Shown here one piece after another: positions 17,248 to 25,157 of a stretch of DNA of 64,000 nt. The stretch spans positions 62,001 to 126,000 of the forward strand of contig NZ_JACBNX010000002.1 in NCBI RefSeq assembly GCF_013403875.1, given 5' to 3'. Under the pieces are notes generated by a model, which worked only from the letters and a program-made list of their open reading frames with translations, did not search any database and had not been told where the DNA came from. A program made the position numbers and the translations under genes. Every line of letters begins with the position of its first letter. Positions within the stretch are counted from its first letter, which is position 1. Origin of the DNA: Burkholderia guangdongensis (GTDB lineage: Bacteria > Pseudomonadota > Gammaproteobacteria > Burkholderiales > Burkholderiaceae).

Positions 17248-18255
17248 TCAGACGAATACGTGCAGCAGCGCGTCCCGCGGTTCCGGGTAGGGGCTGCGGC
17301 GCCCGAAGTCGTACGCATCGGCCACGCGCTGCCGGGCTTCCTGAGCGATCGCCTGCAGGCCGGTCTCATTGATCAGGTTTCCTTCCTTCAGAAAAGCGGC
17401 GAGGCGCGGAATCGGATCGTGGCGGCGCAGCGTGTCCGCTTCGCCCTTGGGCCGATAGGTTTCCGGATCGCCCTGAAAATGGCCGAGATAGCGATCGGTC
17501 TTCACTTCGATCAGCGTCGGCCCGTCGCCGCGCCGGGCGCGCGCAACGGCCTCGCCGGCCGCCCGGTAGACCGCGATCGCGTCGTTTTCCGGCACGCGCA
17601 CGCCGGGCATGCCGTAGCCGGCCGCGCGGTCGGCGTTCCATTCGATCGACGTGGAGTCCGTCTTCTCCACCGAGATCGCGTACTTGTTGTCCTCGCAGAC
17701 GAAGATCACCGGGAGGCGCCAGACGGCCGCCAGATTCAGCGACTCATGGAATGCGCCCTGATTGGTCGCTCCCTCGCCGAAGAACGCGACGGCGACGTGG
17801 TCCGTGCCGCGCTTTTTGGCGGCAAGCGCCGCGCCGCACGCCGGCGGCATGCTCGCGCCGACGATGCCGCTGCAGCTGAACTTGTGCTCTGGATCGAACA
17901 GGTGCATGTGGCCGCCCTTGCCACGCCCGAGCCCGGTGGCCTTGCCGAACATTTCGGCCGTCATCGCATCGAGCGGCACGCCTTTCGCGATCGCGAAGTG
18001 GTGCGGGCGATGGGCGCCGACGACCGTGTCCTCCTTGCGCAGATGCGCGCAGACGCCGACCGCGACGGGCTCCTGCCCGGCCGCCAGATGCATTTCGCCG
18101 GGCACCGGGCCGCCGCCGATGTCGAAGGCGAGCCCTTTCTGGATGTGGGGCGGCAGCTTGCCTTCGAGGTACACCTTGACCATCGTTTCTTCGTACTCGC
18201 GGATTTCCACCATCGTTCGATACATCCAGAGCAGTTGCTCGGAAGTCGGGTCCAT
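17248..18255 (-). CDS. 2-oxoacid/acetoin dehydrogenase E1 component, alpha subunit
   Basis: 335 aa TPP-dependent E1 alpha, AcoA-like. TPP/Mg motif GEGATNQGAFHESLN starts at residue 160 and ends with Asn190 in CEDNKYAIS. Also present: AHRPHHFAIAKG near residue 81 and GRGKGGHMHLF near 111. ATG 18255 is preceded by AAGGAGGAG. First gene of the leftward sigma-54 operon, about 110 bp downstream of the -24/-12 element. No E3 (dihydrolipoamide dehydrogenase) gene is in the window. True substrate could be acetoin, a related hydroxyketone, pyruvate or a branched 2-oxoacid; AcoR-like regulation favours an acetoin-type substrate. Confidence 0.9.
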   Translation of the reverse strand: MDPTSEQLLWMYRTMVEIREYEETMVKVYLEGKLPPHIQKGLAFDIGGGPVPGEMHLAAGQEPVAVGVCAHLRKEDTVVGAHRPHHFAIAKGVPLDAMTAEMFGKATGLGRGKGGHMHLFDPEHKFSCSGIVGASMPPACGAALAAKKRGTDHVAVAFFGEGATNQGAFHESLNLAAVWRLPVIFVCEDNKYAISVEKTDSTSIEWNADRAAGYGMPGVRVPENDAIAVYRAAGEAVARARRGDGPTLIEVKTDRYLGHFQGDPETYRPKGEADTLRRHDPIPRLAAFLKEGNLINETGLQAIAQEARQRVADAYDFGRRSPYPEPRDALLHVFV

Positions 18256-18364
18256 TGCGATCTCCTCCTTGGTTGATAGACAGGTCGGCTTCCGCCGTTG
18301 ACGCTCGTCGTCGGCGCGGCGGTGCGTCGGTGTTTCGCTCGGCGGACAGATGCCCATGCCTACC

Positions 18365-18379
18365 GCAAGCTGCGTGCCA
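18365..18379 (-). promoter_or_regulatory. Sigma-54 (-24/-12) promoter of the E1/E2/GMC operon
   Basis: On the minus strand the sequence is TGGCACGCAGCTTGC, an exact match to TGGCACG-N4-TTGC. It points toward the E1 alpha gene, 110 bp away, and faces a divergently encoded sigma-54 activator. Confidence 0.9.
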
Positions 18380-18547
18380 GCCGCTTGCCGGCGCGCGTGT
18401 CATCTCGGCGAATGCATCGCGCGGCGGGCCTTGCGCGGCGCCCGCCCGCCGCTTGAGCGGGGCTTGGCCGGGGCTTGAGTGCCGCTTGAGCGCGGCCTGC
18501 CGCGCGGATGGAGGAGGGTGAAAGAGAGGATGAGCGCGCAGGTGTCG

Positions 18548-18583
18548 TGCGACAGTTGTCGCATCGCTTAAACAGTTGTCGCA
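18548..18583. promoter_or_regulatory. Enhancer (UAS) for the AcoR-like activator, left cluster
   Basis: A perfect 16-bp palindrome TGCGACAGTTGTCGCA (18548-18563) is followed 20 bp on by a half-degenerate copy with an intact right arm TGTCGCA (18568-18583). The 12-mer ACAGTTGTCGCA is thus directly repeated at two helical turns. It lies about 170 bp upstream of the leftward sigma-54 promoter, and the same dyad recurs at 20759-20797. Binding by the adjacent activator is inference. Confidence 0.8.
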
Positions 18584-18702
18584 GCGCTTCAGCGGGCGTC
18601 GCCGCTGCCTACGGGTATTCAGGCATGTACGTTGCGTACTCCGAGCTATTAGTTTTGAGTACGCAATGGCCGCCTGTCGCGGCCTGTAAGGAGGATGCCT
18701 CG

Positions 18703-20754
18703 ATGCTGGCTGGTGCGCCCGGTGGCGAACACGCGGAATTTGTATACGCTTGCCTCGACGGCAGTACGCCCGCGCAGGTTGAACCCAGGATCCTGACCTC
18801 CTGGCGCCGCTCGATTCACACGCATAGCCTCGATCCCGAGCGGCTCGATCCGCCGCGCGTGCTGAGCGGGCCGGATCTGCGCAGCCACCGCGAGTCGACG
18901 GATCGATTCCGGCTGTTCGCGCGCGGCCCGATGGAGCGGCTCGCGACGCAGATTCTCGATGCCGGCTATATCGTGCTGCTGGCCGATGCATCGGGCATTG
19001 CGATCGATTTCATCGGTAATCCGGTGCTCGACAAGGAATTGCGTCGCAACGGGCTGTATCTGGGCTCGTGCTGGTCGGAGAGCGAAGAGGGCACCAACGG
19101 TGTGGGCACCTGCATCGTCGAGAAGACGGCGATCACCGTTCACCATGCCGAGCACTTTCGTCAAACGAACATTGCGCTCAGTTGCAGCGCCGTGCCGATA
19201 CTCGGGCCCACCGGAGAAGTGCTCGGCGTGCTCGATGCGTCGGCGCTCAGTTCGCCTGATGACCGGCGCAGCCAGCATCTCGTGCTGCAACTGGTCAAAG
19301 GGGCCGTCACGGCCATCGAGAACGCCCACTTTCTGGATCGCTTCCGCCACGACTGGGTCGTGCGCATCGGCTCGTATGGGGAGTGGACCGGCCTCGCGGC
19401 CGACCTGACCGACGACGGTCTGCTCGCGCTCGACGGCACGGGGCGCATCGTCGGCGCGAATCGGGCCGCGTTCGCCGCGCTCGGTCCGCAGACGGCGACG
19501 GGGCGGCTGCTCGACGGGATGCTCGAGGAGATCGTCGACACCCGCCTCGAGGATCTGCTGAGTCAATCGTTTCACCGCGCGGACGTGGCCGTGCCGATGC
19601 GCACGCTGGCGGGCGGGAAGCGTTTCTTCGTCACGGTCCGTTCGCCGCGCGAGCGCCCGGCCGCGGTGCGGGCGGCGGTGACGGGGGCGGCGGGTGTGAC
19701 GGGTGTGGTGGCGCCGGGTCGGGCGACGGCCGGTTCGTCGTCGTTCGCGCTGACGGAGCTCGCCGGCGCCGATCCGACGATGCTGCGCAACGTGCATCAG
19801 GTGACGCGCGTGCTCGGCCTGCCGATCGCGGTGATGCTCCAGGGCGAGACGGGCACGGGCAAGGAGGCGTTCGCGAAGGCGATGCACGAGGCGAGCGATC
19901 GCTGCCAGGGGCCGTTCGTCGCGCTCAATTGTGCGGCGCTGCCGGAAACGCTGATCGAAAGCGAGCTGTTCGGCTACAAGGAAGGGGCGTTTACGGGCGC
20001 GCGCAGCAAGGGCATGCGCGGCAAGCTGCTGCAGTCCGACGGCGGGACGCTGTTTCTCGACGAGATCGGCGACATGCCGATTCAGCTTCAAACCCGCTTG
20101 TTGCGGGTACTGGAGGAGCGGGAGGTCGTGCCGCTCGGCGCGGACAAGGCGGTGCCGGTCGACTTCCGGCTCGTCTGCGCGACGCACCGCAATCTGACCG
20201 ATCTCGTGCGTGCGGGGGAATTCCGGGAGGATCTGTACTACCGGCTCAACGGACTCAAGCTGTTCCTGCCGGCGCTGCGCGAGCGCGCGGACAAGGCGGA
20301 TCTGATCCGCAAGGTGCGCGTTGCCGAAGCCGTGGACATGGGGCGTGGCACGGTCGGCTTTTCCGACGACGCGTGGGAAGTGCTGATGCGTTACGCGTGG
20401 CCGGGCAACATTCGCGAACTGCGCAACTGCATGCGTTCGGCGCTGGCACTGTGCGACGGCGGCGTCATCGAGCCGGAAGATCTGCCGCCCGACATTCTCT
20501 CGGCGCGAGGCGCGCGGGACGGTGCGACGAAGCCCGCCGCCGAGATGGCATTGCCGCCCGCCGCAAGACTTCAACCCACCGTGCCGTCCGCCGGTTACGC
20601 CGATCCTTCGCCCGAGGCGCAAGCGCTGATCGGTGCGCTGCGCGCGCACTACTGGAACGTCACGCGCGCGGCGGCCAGCCTGGGCATTTGTCGCGCGACG
20701 TTGTACCGGAAGATGGAGCGATTCGGCATCGTTCCGCCCAATCGCGCCGAATAA
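18703..20754 (+). CDS. Sigma-54-dependent transcriptional activator (AcoR-like)
   Basis: 683 aa. N-terminal sensory part (about 1-230) with the AcoR-type SWRRS start and a GAF-like domain containing GTNGVGTCIVEKTAITVHHAEHF. A PAS-like linker follows (about 230-330). AAA+ domain: Walker A GETGTGKE near residue 383, GAFTGA loop near 428 (sigma-54 contact), Walker B GGTLFLDEIGD. C-terminal Fis-type HTH (YWNVTRAAASLGICRATLYRKMERF, about 652-676). ATG 18703 has AAGGAGG 8 bp upstream. It should activate the three -24/-12 promoters around it. Effector unknown; the AcoR family often senses acetoin or related ketones. Confidence 0.92.
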   Translation: MLAGAPGGEHAEFVYACLDGSTPAQVEPRILTSWRRSIHTHSLDPERLDPPRVLSGPDLRSHRESTDRFRLFARGPMERLATQILDAGYIVLLADASGIAIDFIGNPVLDKELRRNGLYLGSCWSESEEGTNGVGTCIVEKTAITVHHAEHFRQTNIALSCSAVPILGPTGEVLGVLDASALSSPDDRRSQHLVLQLVKGAVTAIENAHFLDRFRHDWVVRIGSYGEWTGLAADLTDDGLLALDGTGRIVGANRAAFAALGPQTATGRLLDGMLEEIVDTRLEDLLSQSFHRADVAVPMRTLAGGKRFFVTVRSPRERPAAVRAAVTGAAGVTGVVAPGRATAGSSSFALTELAGADPTMLRNVHQVTRVLGLPIAVMLQGETGTGKEAFAKAMHEASDRCQGPFVALNCAALPETLIESELFGYKEGAFTGARSKGMRGKLLQSDGGTLFLDEIGDMPIQLQTRLLRVLEEREVVPLGADKAVPVDFRLVCATHRNLTDLVRAGEFREDLYYRLNGLKLFLPALRERADKADLIRKVRVAEAVDMGRGTVGFSDDAWEVLMRYAWPGNIRELRNCMRSALALCDGGVIEPEDLPPDILSARGARDGATKPAAEMALPPAARLQPTVPSAGYADPSPEAQALIGALRAHYWNVTRAAASLGICRATLYRKMERFGIVPPNRAE

Positions 20755-20758
20755 TGGC

Positions 20759-20797
20759 TGAGACAGGTGTCGCAGCTGTGTCTCGACATCTGTCGCA
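20759..20797. promoter_or_regulatory. Enhancer (UAS), right cluster
   Basis: Two copies of the TGCGACA-N2-TGTCGCA dyad, centres 23 bp apart: TGAGACA-GG-TGTCGCA (20759-20774) and CTCGACA-TC-TGTCGCA (20782-20797). Right arms are perfect in both. They begin 5 bp after the activator stop and lie about 150 bp upstream of the HiPIP sigma-54 promoter. Confidence 0.75.
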
Positions 20798-20942
20798 TCG
20801 GGTTTAGTTGTCCGCATGACGTCCGGCTCGGTGGCCGGCGTTTTCACCTCTGCGTTTGTTCACGCTCCCCCCGTTTCCTTCAATACCCACGGTGACGTTG
20901 GCTCTCGCGGCTATCGTCCCGTCCATCGACGTTCCGAACGGA

Positions 20943-20957
20943 TGGCATGGCACTTGC
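20943..20957 (+). promoter_or_regulatory. Sigma-54 promoter of the HiPIP gene
   Basis: TGGCATGGCACTTGC matches TGGCAYG-N4-TTGC exactly, about 70 bp upstream of the HiPIP start and downstream of the right enhancer cluster. Confidence 0.85.
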
Positions 20958-21028
20958 GTGAATTGGGCACCGGGCGGTGACCGGGCGAGACGAATCGCCC
21001 CAATTTCAATTCATCTGAGGACAACATC

Positions 21029-21343
21029 ATGGTCTCCCATGCACGCAGAACTTTCATGATCCGTACCGTCGGTCTGTGCGCGGCGCTTGCCGCGCTACAA
21101 GATGCACGCGCCGCGGCGCCGCTCGTCGACGAGAACGATCCGACGGCCAAGGGGTTCGGCTATCGAGCGATGGCCGACACCGTCGATGCCACGCATTTCA
21201 CCCAGTACCAGGCCGGACAGAAATGCGAAAACTGCCGTTTCTATACCGGCGCGGCAAACGACACGTCGGGCCCGTGCATGATGTTCCCGGGCAAGGCGGT
21301 GTCCGCGGAAGGCTGGTGCAGCGTCTACGCGAAGCGCTCCTGA
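21029..21343 (+). CDS. High-potential iron-sulfur protein (HiPIP), Tat-exported
   Basis: 104 aa. Tat-type signal (ARRTFMIRTVG, then a hydrophobic stretch to ARAAA near residue 30). Four cluster cysteines C66-x2-C69-x13-C83-x13-C97 fit a periplasmic [4Fe-4S] HiPIP, with the usual YQAGQKCENC and GWCSVY contexts. HiPIPs are soluble electron carriers that can feed terminal oxidases. Its sigma-54 promoter, shared with the adjacent GMC dehydrogenase operon, suggests it takes electrons from that enzyme (inference). Confidence 0.92.
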   Translation: MVSHARRTFMIRTVGLCAALAALQDARAAAPLVDENDPTAKGFGYRAMADTVDATHFTQYQAGQKCENCRFYTGAANDTSGPCMMFPGKAVSAEGWCSVYAKRS

Positions 21344-21364
21344 TCTTGACGTTCGATATTCTCG

Positions 21365-21381
21365 TGTCGATTCATTCGACA
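21365..21381. promoter_or_regulatory. Inverted repeat upstream of the porin promoter
   Basis: TGTCGA-TTCAT-TCGACA, perfect 6-bp arms, about 50 bp upstream of the porin -24 element. It uses the same TGTCG/CGACA half sites as the enhancers but in the opposite order, so it could be an operator or a weak hairpin after the HiPIP gene. Confidence 0.45.
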
Positions 21382-21428
21382 TGATTGGCAATGCAGATTA
21401 TTCGCATGACTTAAGAAAATGAATGAAT

Positions 21429-21443
21429 TGGCACGCATGTTGC
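21429..21443 (+). promoter_or_regulatory. Sigma-54 promoter of the porin gene
   Basis: TGGCACGCATGTTGC is an exact match to TGGCACG-N4-TTGC, 95 bp upstream of the porin start codon and between the HiPIP and porin genes. Confidence 0.85.
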
Positions 21444-21537
21444 GTTTCGTCCGGGCGCCGTGCCCGAAGGCGCGCGGCACACAGCGTGAGAAGAGAGCCG
21501 GTCCGGCTCGGCCAATTCAATAAAGGATGGAGACACC

Positions 21538-22659
21538 ATGCAGAAGCAGCACTATCGGCAATTCCTGTTGGCGGCGACGCTGGGCTGTGCGTCGGGCGCC
21601 GTGGCGGCGCAATCTTCGGTCACGATCTATGGGGTGATCGATGCCGGCTTGCTCTACATGAACCGGGCGGCAACCGCCCCCGGCAGTCAGGTTCAGCTCA
21701 CGACCGGCGGCATCAGCCCGAGCATCTGGGGTTTTCGCGGCGTCGAGGATCTGGGCGGCGGCATGAAGGCCATCTTCGACCTCGAAGGCCACTTCAGCAG
21801 CAACTCCGGCACCCTGACGAGCGGCCCGGGATATACGCCGGAAATCTTCCGGCGTCAGGCCAACGTCGGATTGAGCACGCCGTGGGGCACAGTGACGCTG
21901 GGGCGCCAATATAGTCCGTCGTTGCTTGCCGCACTGACGACCGAACCGCGCGACATGAAGGAGAATCTGTCGAGCCTGTATTCGTGGGCCTATACGCAAC
22001 TTGCCGCACCCGGCAATGCCTTGGGCGCGGGCACCAGCCCCGACAACGACGTTGGTGTGTTCATCGGCAACGCGGTGCAATACTCGAACACGCTGGGCCC
22101 GGTCTGGCTGGGTGCCGCCTATTCATTCGGCGGCGTGGCCGGCAGCCTGAAGCGCGGCAGCGAAATCTCGCTGGGTGCAACCTACACCGGCCCGTTCACG
22201 GTGTCCGCCGCGTATCAGACGATTGCCGACAGCGTGACGGGCGTCAACGTCAGCCGCCTGTGGAACGCCGGTATCGCCGTGCCATACGGCCCGGTGACGG
22301 GCAAGTTCAACTATCTCGGCGTGATCGACCGCTCGATCGACGGGCCCGACGTGTCCAACGTCCGCTCGTTCGGCGCGGGCATCGACTATCGGTGGACCAG
22401 CACCGACACGACCACCCTGGCCGGCTACTACAACACGTACAGGGGCGCGCACAACAGCACGACGAGATCGCTGGTGCTGAGCAACGATTATTTTCTGTCG
22501 AAGCGCACGACGCTGTATGCGCAGATCGCGTACGTCGATGCCGGTGCGGTCGGTACGGTCGACCCGCTCGAGGGGCTCAAGACGTCGATCGTGGCCGGCG
22601 GAACGGCAGCCGGCGCGAAAACGGTGCTGGCCAACGTCGGCATCAAGCACAACTTCTGA
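21538..22659 (+). CDS. Outer-membrane porin (Gram-negative OmpC/Opc-type)
   Basis: 373 aa. Cleavable signal (FLLAATLGCASGAVAAQS), then a typical betaproteobacterial 16-strand porin start SSVTIYGVIDAGLLYMN, the LGGGMKAIFDLEGHF region, RQANVGLSTPWGTVTLGRQYSP, and a C-terminal aromatic residue (VGIKHNF) for outer-membrane assembly. GGAGACACC precedes the ATG. Its own sigma-54 promoter links it to the adjacent catabolic operon, so it is probably the uptake pore for the same substrate. Confidence 0.92.
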   Translation: MQKQHYRQFLLAATLGCASGAVAAQSSVTIYGVIDAGLLYMNRAATAPGSQVQLTTGGISPSIWGFRGVEDLGGGMKAIFDLEGHFSSNSGTLTSGPGYTPEIFRRQANVGLSTPWGTVTLGRQYSPSLLAALTTEPRDMKENLSSLYSWAYTQLAAPGNALGAGTSPDNDVGVFIGNAVQYSNTLGPVWLGAAYSFGGVAGSLKRGSEISLGATYTGPFTVSAAYQTIADSVTGVNVSRLWNAGIAVPYGPVTGKFNYLGVIDRSIDGPDVSNVRSFGAGIDYRWTSTDTTTLAGYYNTYRGAHNSTTRSLVLSNDYFLSKRTTLYAQIAYVDAGAVGTVDPLEGLKTSIVAGGTAAGAKTVLANVGIKHNF

Positions 22660-22822
22660 TCGACGCGCGCGACACCCCCCCGGCTGCGTCGCGCGCTGCC
22701 CGCTTTCGTTCAGTGCCGCGCCGGTATCGCGCGGCACGCTGCGCGCTCAAGAAAACGCCGGGCCGTCCCAGGTTTTCTTGACCCCCGGGGGGCCTGACGC
22801 GAAGCGGCAGGTCTGGGGGCGC

Positions 22823-24817
22823 TCAGAAGGCGTCCGGCGCGTTGCTGCCGTTGCGGAACGTCTGGTTGTCCCAGAAGCGCACGCCGTACGGATCCTTGCC
22901 GCGCAACTGCACGATCCGGAAGGTGCCCGTCGACGTGTTGACCGCCTGGAACGGTGTGCCGGTCGGCGCGTTCACCGTCAGCGACGTCGCGCCGCTTGGC
23001 AGCGGCGCGACGTTGAGCGCGCCGTTGCCGGTCGAATCCAGCGACTGGATCATCACCTGATACAGCGACGGCTGCCCCGACGCCGGCGTGAAGTCGACCG
23101 GCACCGACGACACGGCGCCCGCCTCCGAACCGTTCGCGCTCAGGAAATTCGACACGACGTCGCCGCCGATCGTCGCCCAGGCCGTTTTCCCGCCGACCGT
23201 CGCGTCGGCCGGCGGCGTCACGTTGACGACGCTCACCTGGTCGAGCTGATTCCCGCTGCTGTCGTACAGCGTGAACGTGTAGGTCGGATCCGCGGGCAAC
23301 GTGCTCACGTCGAGCGGCGCCGTGCTCCAGAAGCCGCGCTTCGGCGGCGTGAACGTCGCCGACGGCGAGACCGTCGCCCACGACCAGCGGAACTCGTTCG
23401 TGCTGTTGCCCGCGAGCGCCGGGCTCTTCGGCGGCGACGACGGCTGCGTGCCGGGAATCGTCAGCGCGTTGTCGCCGACGACGCTCGTGCGCATCATGTA
23501 CAGCCCGCCCGACGGCAGGCCCGGCCCGGTGACGAGCGCCGAGTAGAGGTTCGTCCCGTTCGGCCCGAGCAGGTTCACGTTCAGGTTCACGCCCGCATCG
23601 TAGAAGTTCACGTCGGCGCTGCCGGTGCTGTTCACGAACGTGTCGAAGAACATCCGCCGCGTGACCCGCGTCTGCGCGGAGATGTCGTACTTCAGCTGGT
23701 TGCCGATCACGTCCCACGCGACCTGCGCGCCGCCCGGCAGCGTGATCGTCTTCGACACCGCCTGCACACGCGTCGCGAACATGAACTGCGAGGCGCTCGT
23801 GCCGGTGCCGAGCGAGTACGGCACGCGGATCGTCGCGCTCGATCCGTCGGCGGCGAGCAACACGATCTGCGGCGTGCCGAGCGCGAGCGAGGTCGACTTC
23901 AGGTCGGTATCGAACTGCTGGATGTTCGTGTAGCCGTTATCCAAGTACGCGGCGTCGAACACCGCGGAGCAGGCCGAACTGTTCGCACCGGTCAGGCACG
24001 CGGTCATCGCCGGCGCGAGCGCGGCGAGGTATGCGGACAGGTTGGAGAAGTTCGTCGCGAACGCGGCGGGCGGCGCGGCGAGCGGCGGCGGCGGACTGTT
24101 CTCGCCGGCGGTGCTGAGCGTCAGGAAGCCGGCGCCCTGCGTCGTGCCGGCGGGCAGCGGCAGCTTGCTCGCGAGATAGGTCGCCGTGCCCTGCTGCTCG
24201 ATCTGCACGAGATCGATCACCGCGTCGGCGCCGGTGTGGTTCGCGGTGAACGGCGTCGACACCGCGTCGAACGTGCCCGTCACGCCGTTCGCGGAGAGCA
24301 GGTTCCCGAGATACGTGTCGAGCGTCGCCGACGCCTTCTGCGCGCCTGCCGGCGTGATCGACGCCAGCGACGCCAGCGACGCGGGCGCGCCGGACGTGAC
24401 GAAGTCGAGTGCGTTGCCGTCGGGCGTCTGCAGCGCGGCGAGCGCGGTCGTCAGCGTCGTCACGTTCGCGACCGACGTGCCGCCGGCGGCTGGCAGGCTC
24501 GGCAGCACGGTGACCATCTGGCCCACCAGCCCGGTCGGATCGGTCGCGACGAGCGCGACGGGCGCACTCAGCTTCGTCGTGTCGAGCGTGTAGTTGCCGT
24601 TCGCGTCGGCGGTCGCGGACGCGGTCGCGCCATGCACGTCGGTCGCCGCGACGAGCGCGTTCGGCACCGCGTTGCCGCTCGCGACCGTCCCCTGGATCGA
24701 CGCGTTCTGCGCGGCCGTCGAGCCGCCGCCGCTGTTGCTGCCGCCGCCGCACGCGACGAGCGCGCACGCGGATGCGATCGCGCTCAATATGCCGAGTTGC
24801 CTGTATCCCGATGACAT
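22823..24817 (-). CDS. Predicted lipoprotein with carboxypeptidase-regulatory-like repeat, function unknown
   Basis: 664 aa. Lipoprotein signal ending LVACGGGSNSGGG (lipobox Cys near residue 23). The next region, ASIQGTVASGNAVPNALVAATDVHGATASATADANGNYTL, resembles a carboxypeptidase-regulatory/CNA-B-like beta domain; the remainder has no recognisable enzyme motif. The C terminus is NQTFRNGSNAPDAF. Start chosen at ATG 24817 because it places the lipobox correctly; the frame is open further upstream. Divergent from a LuxR-type regulator, which may control it. Confidence 0.7.
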   Translation of the reverse strand: MSSGYRQLGILSAIASACALVACGGGSNSGGGSTAAQNASIQGTVASGNAVPNALVAATDVHGATASATADANGNYTLDTTKLSAPVALVATDPTGLVGQMVTVLPSLPAAGGTSVANVTTLTTALAALQTPDGNALDFVTSGAPASLASLASITPAGAQKASATLDTYLGNLLSANGVTGTFDAVSTPFTANHTGADAVIDLVQIEQQGTATYLASKLPLPAGTTQGAGFLTLSTAGENSPPPPLAAPPAAFATNFSNLSAYLAALAPAMTACLTGANSSACSAVFDAAYLDNGYTNIQQFDTDLKSTSLALGTPQIVLLAADGSSATIRVPYSLGTGTSASQFMFATRVQAVSKTITLPGGAQVAWDVIGNQLKYDISAQTRVTRRMFFDTFVNSTGSADVNFYDAGVNLNVNLLGPNGTNLYSALVTGPGLPSGGLYMMRTSVVGDNALTIPGTQPSSPPKSPALAGNSTNEFRWSWATVSPSATFTPPKRGFWSTAPLDVSTLPADPTYTFTLYDSSGNQLDQVSVVNVTPPADATVGGKTAWATIGGDVVSNFLSANGSEAGAVSSVPVDFTPASGQPSLYQVMIQSLDSTGNGALNVAPLPSGATSLTVNAPTGTPFQAVNTSTGTFRIVQLRGKDPYGVRFWDNQTFRNGSNAPDAF

Positions 24818-25157
24818 GACTTCCCCCTGGCGTTCGTTTCTGAATCTTGAAGAGGACGGTGCGCGCGGGGTCGGGCCGTTGTCGCGCCGGGCGGCGCGCG
24901 TGGCGTCGTACTGAATGTAGGCAGCCGCGCCACGCGGTGTCATCCCCCATTTGGGGTTAGGGCGGCGCGCGGCGGCGCCGATCGAGATTTCCCTGTATTG
25001 CCATGGGGATTTTGGAGCGCGAAGTTGGGAGCGGTGCCACGGTGCCGACGGTGCCGACGGTGTGACGAGGGACAGAATGATGAGTCGCACCACGGCCTGC
25101 CGTGGCGCCGGAACGGCGAGCGGCGACCGGACAGAAAGAAAAAATGCGGGGTGCACG
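24818..25157. other. 340-bp divergent intergenic region
   Basis: Lies between the lipoprotein gene (-) and the LuxR-type gene (+). No convincing gene or sigma-70 promoter seen. A small palindrome CCCCATTTGGGG sits at 24945-24956 and might be an operator. Confidence 0.4.

Larger units (their letters stand above)
18256..18702. other. 447-bp divergent regulatory region
   Basis: No credible gene. From left to right it holds a leader for the E1 alpha operon, a leftward sigma-54 promoter (18365-18379), operator dyads (18548-18583) and the activator's Shine-Dalgarno AAGGAGG (18688-18694). Confidence 0.8.

Noticed and set aside
16163..18255. Pyruvate dehydrogenase complex
   Set aside because: Betaproteobacterial PDH uses a single-chain AceE E1. 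A heteromeric E1 with an AcoR-like sigma-54 activator fits an acetoin-type catabolic complex better, though the substrate is unproven.
24945..24956. lux-box type operator
   Set aside because: The palindrome CCCCATTTGGGG does not resemble the acyl-homoserine-lactone lux box, and the regulator lacks an autoinducer domain.
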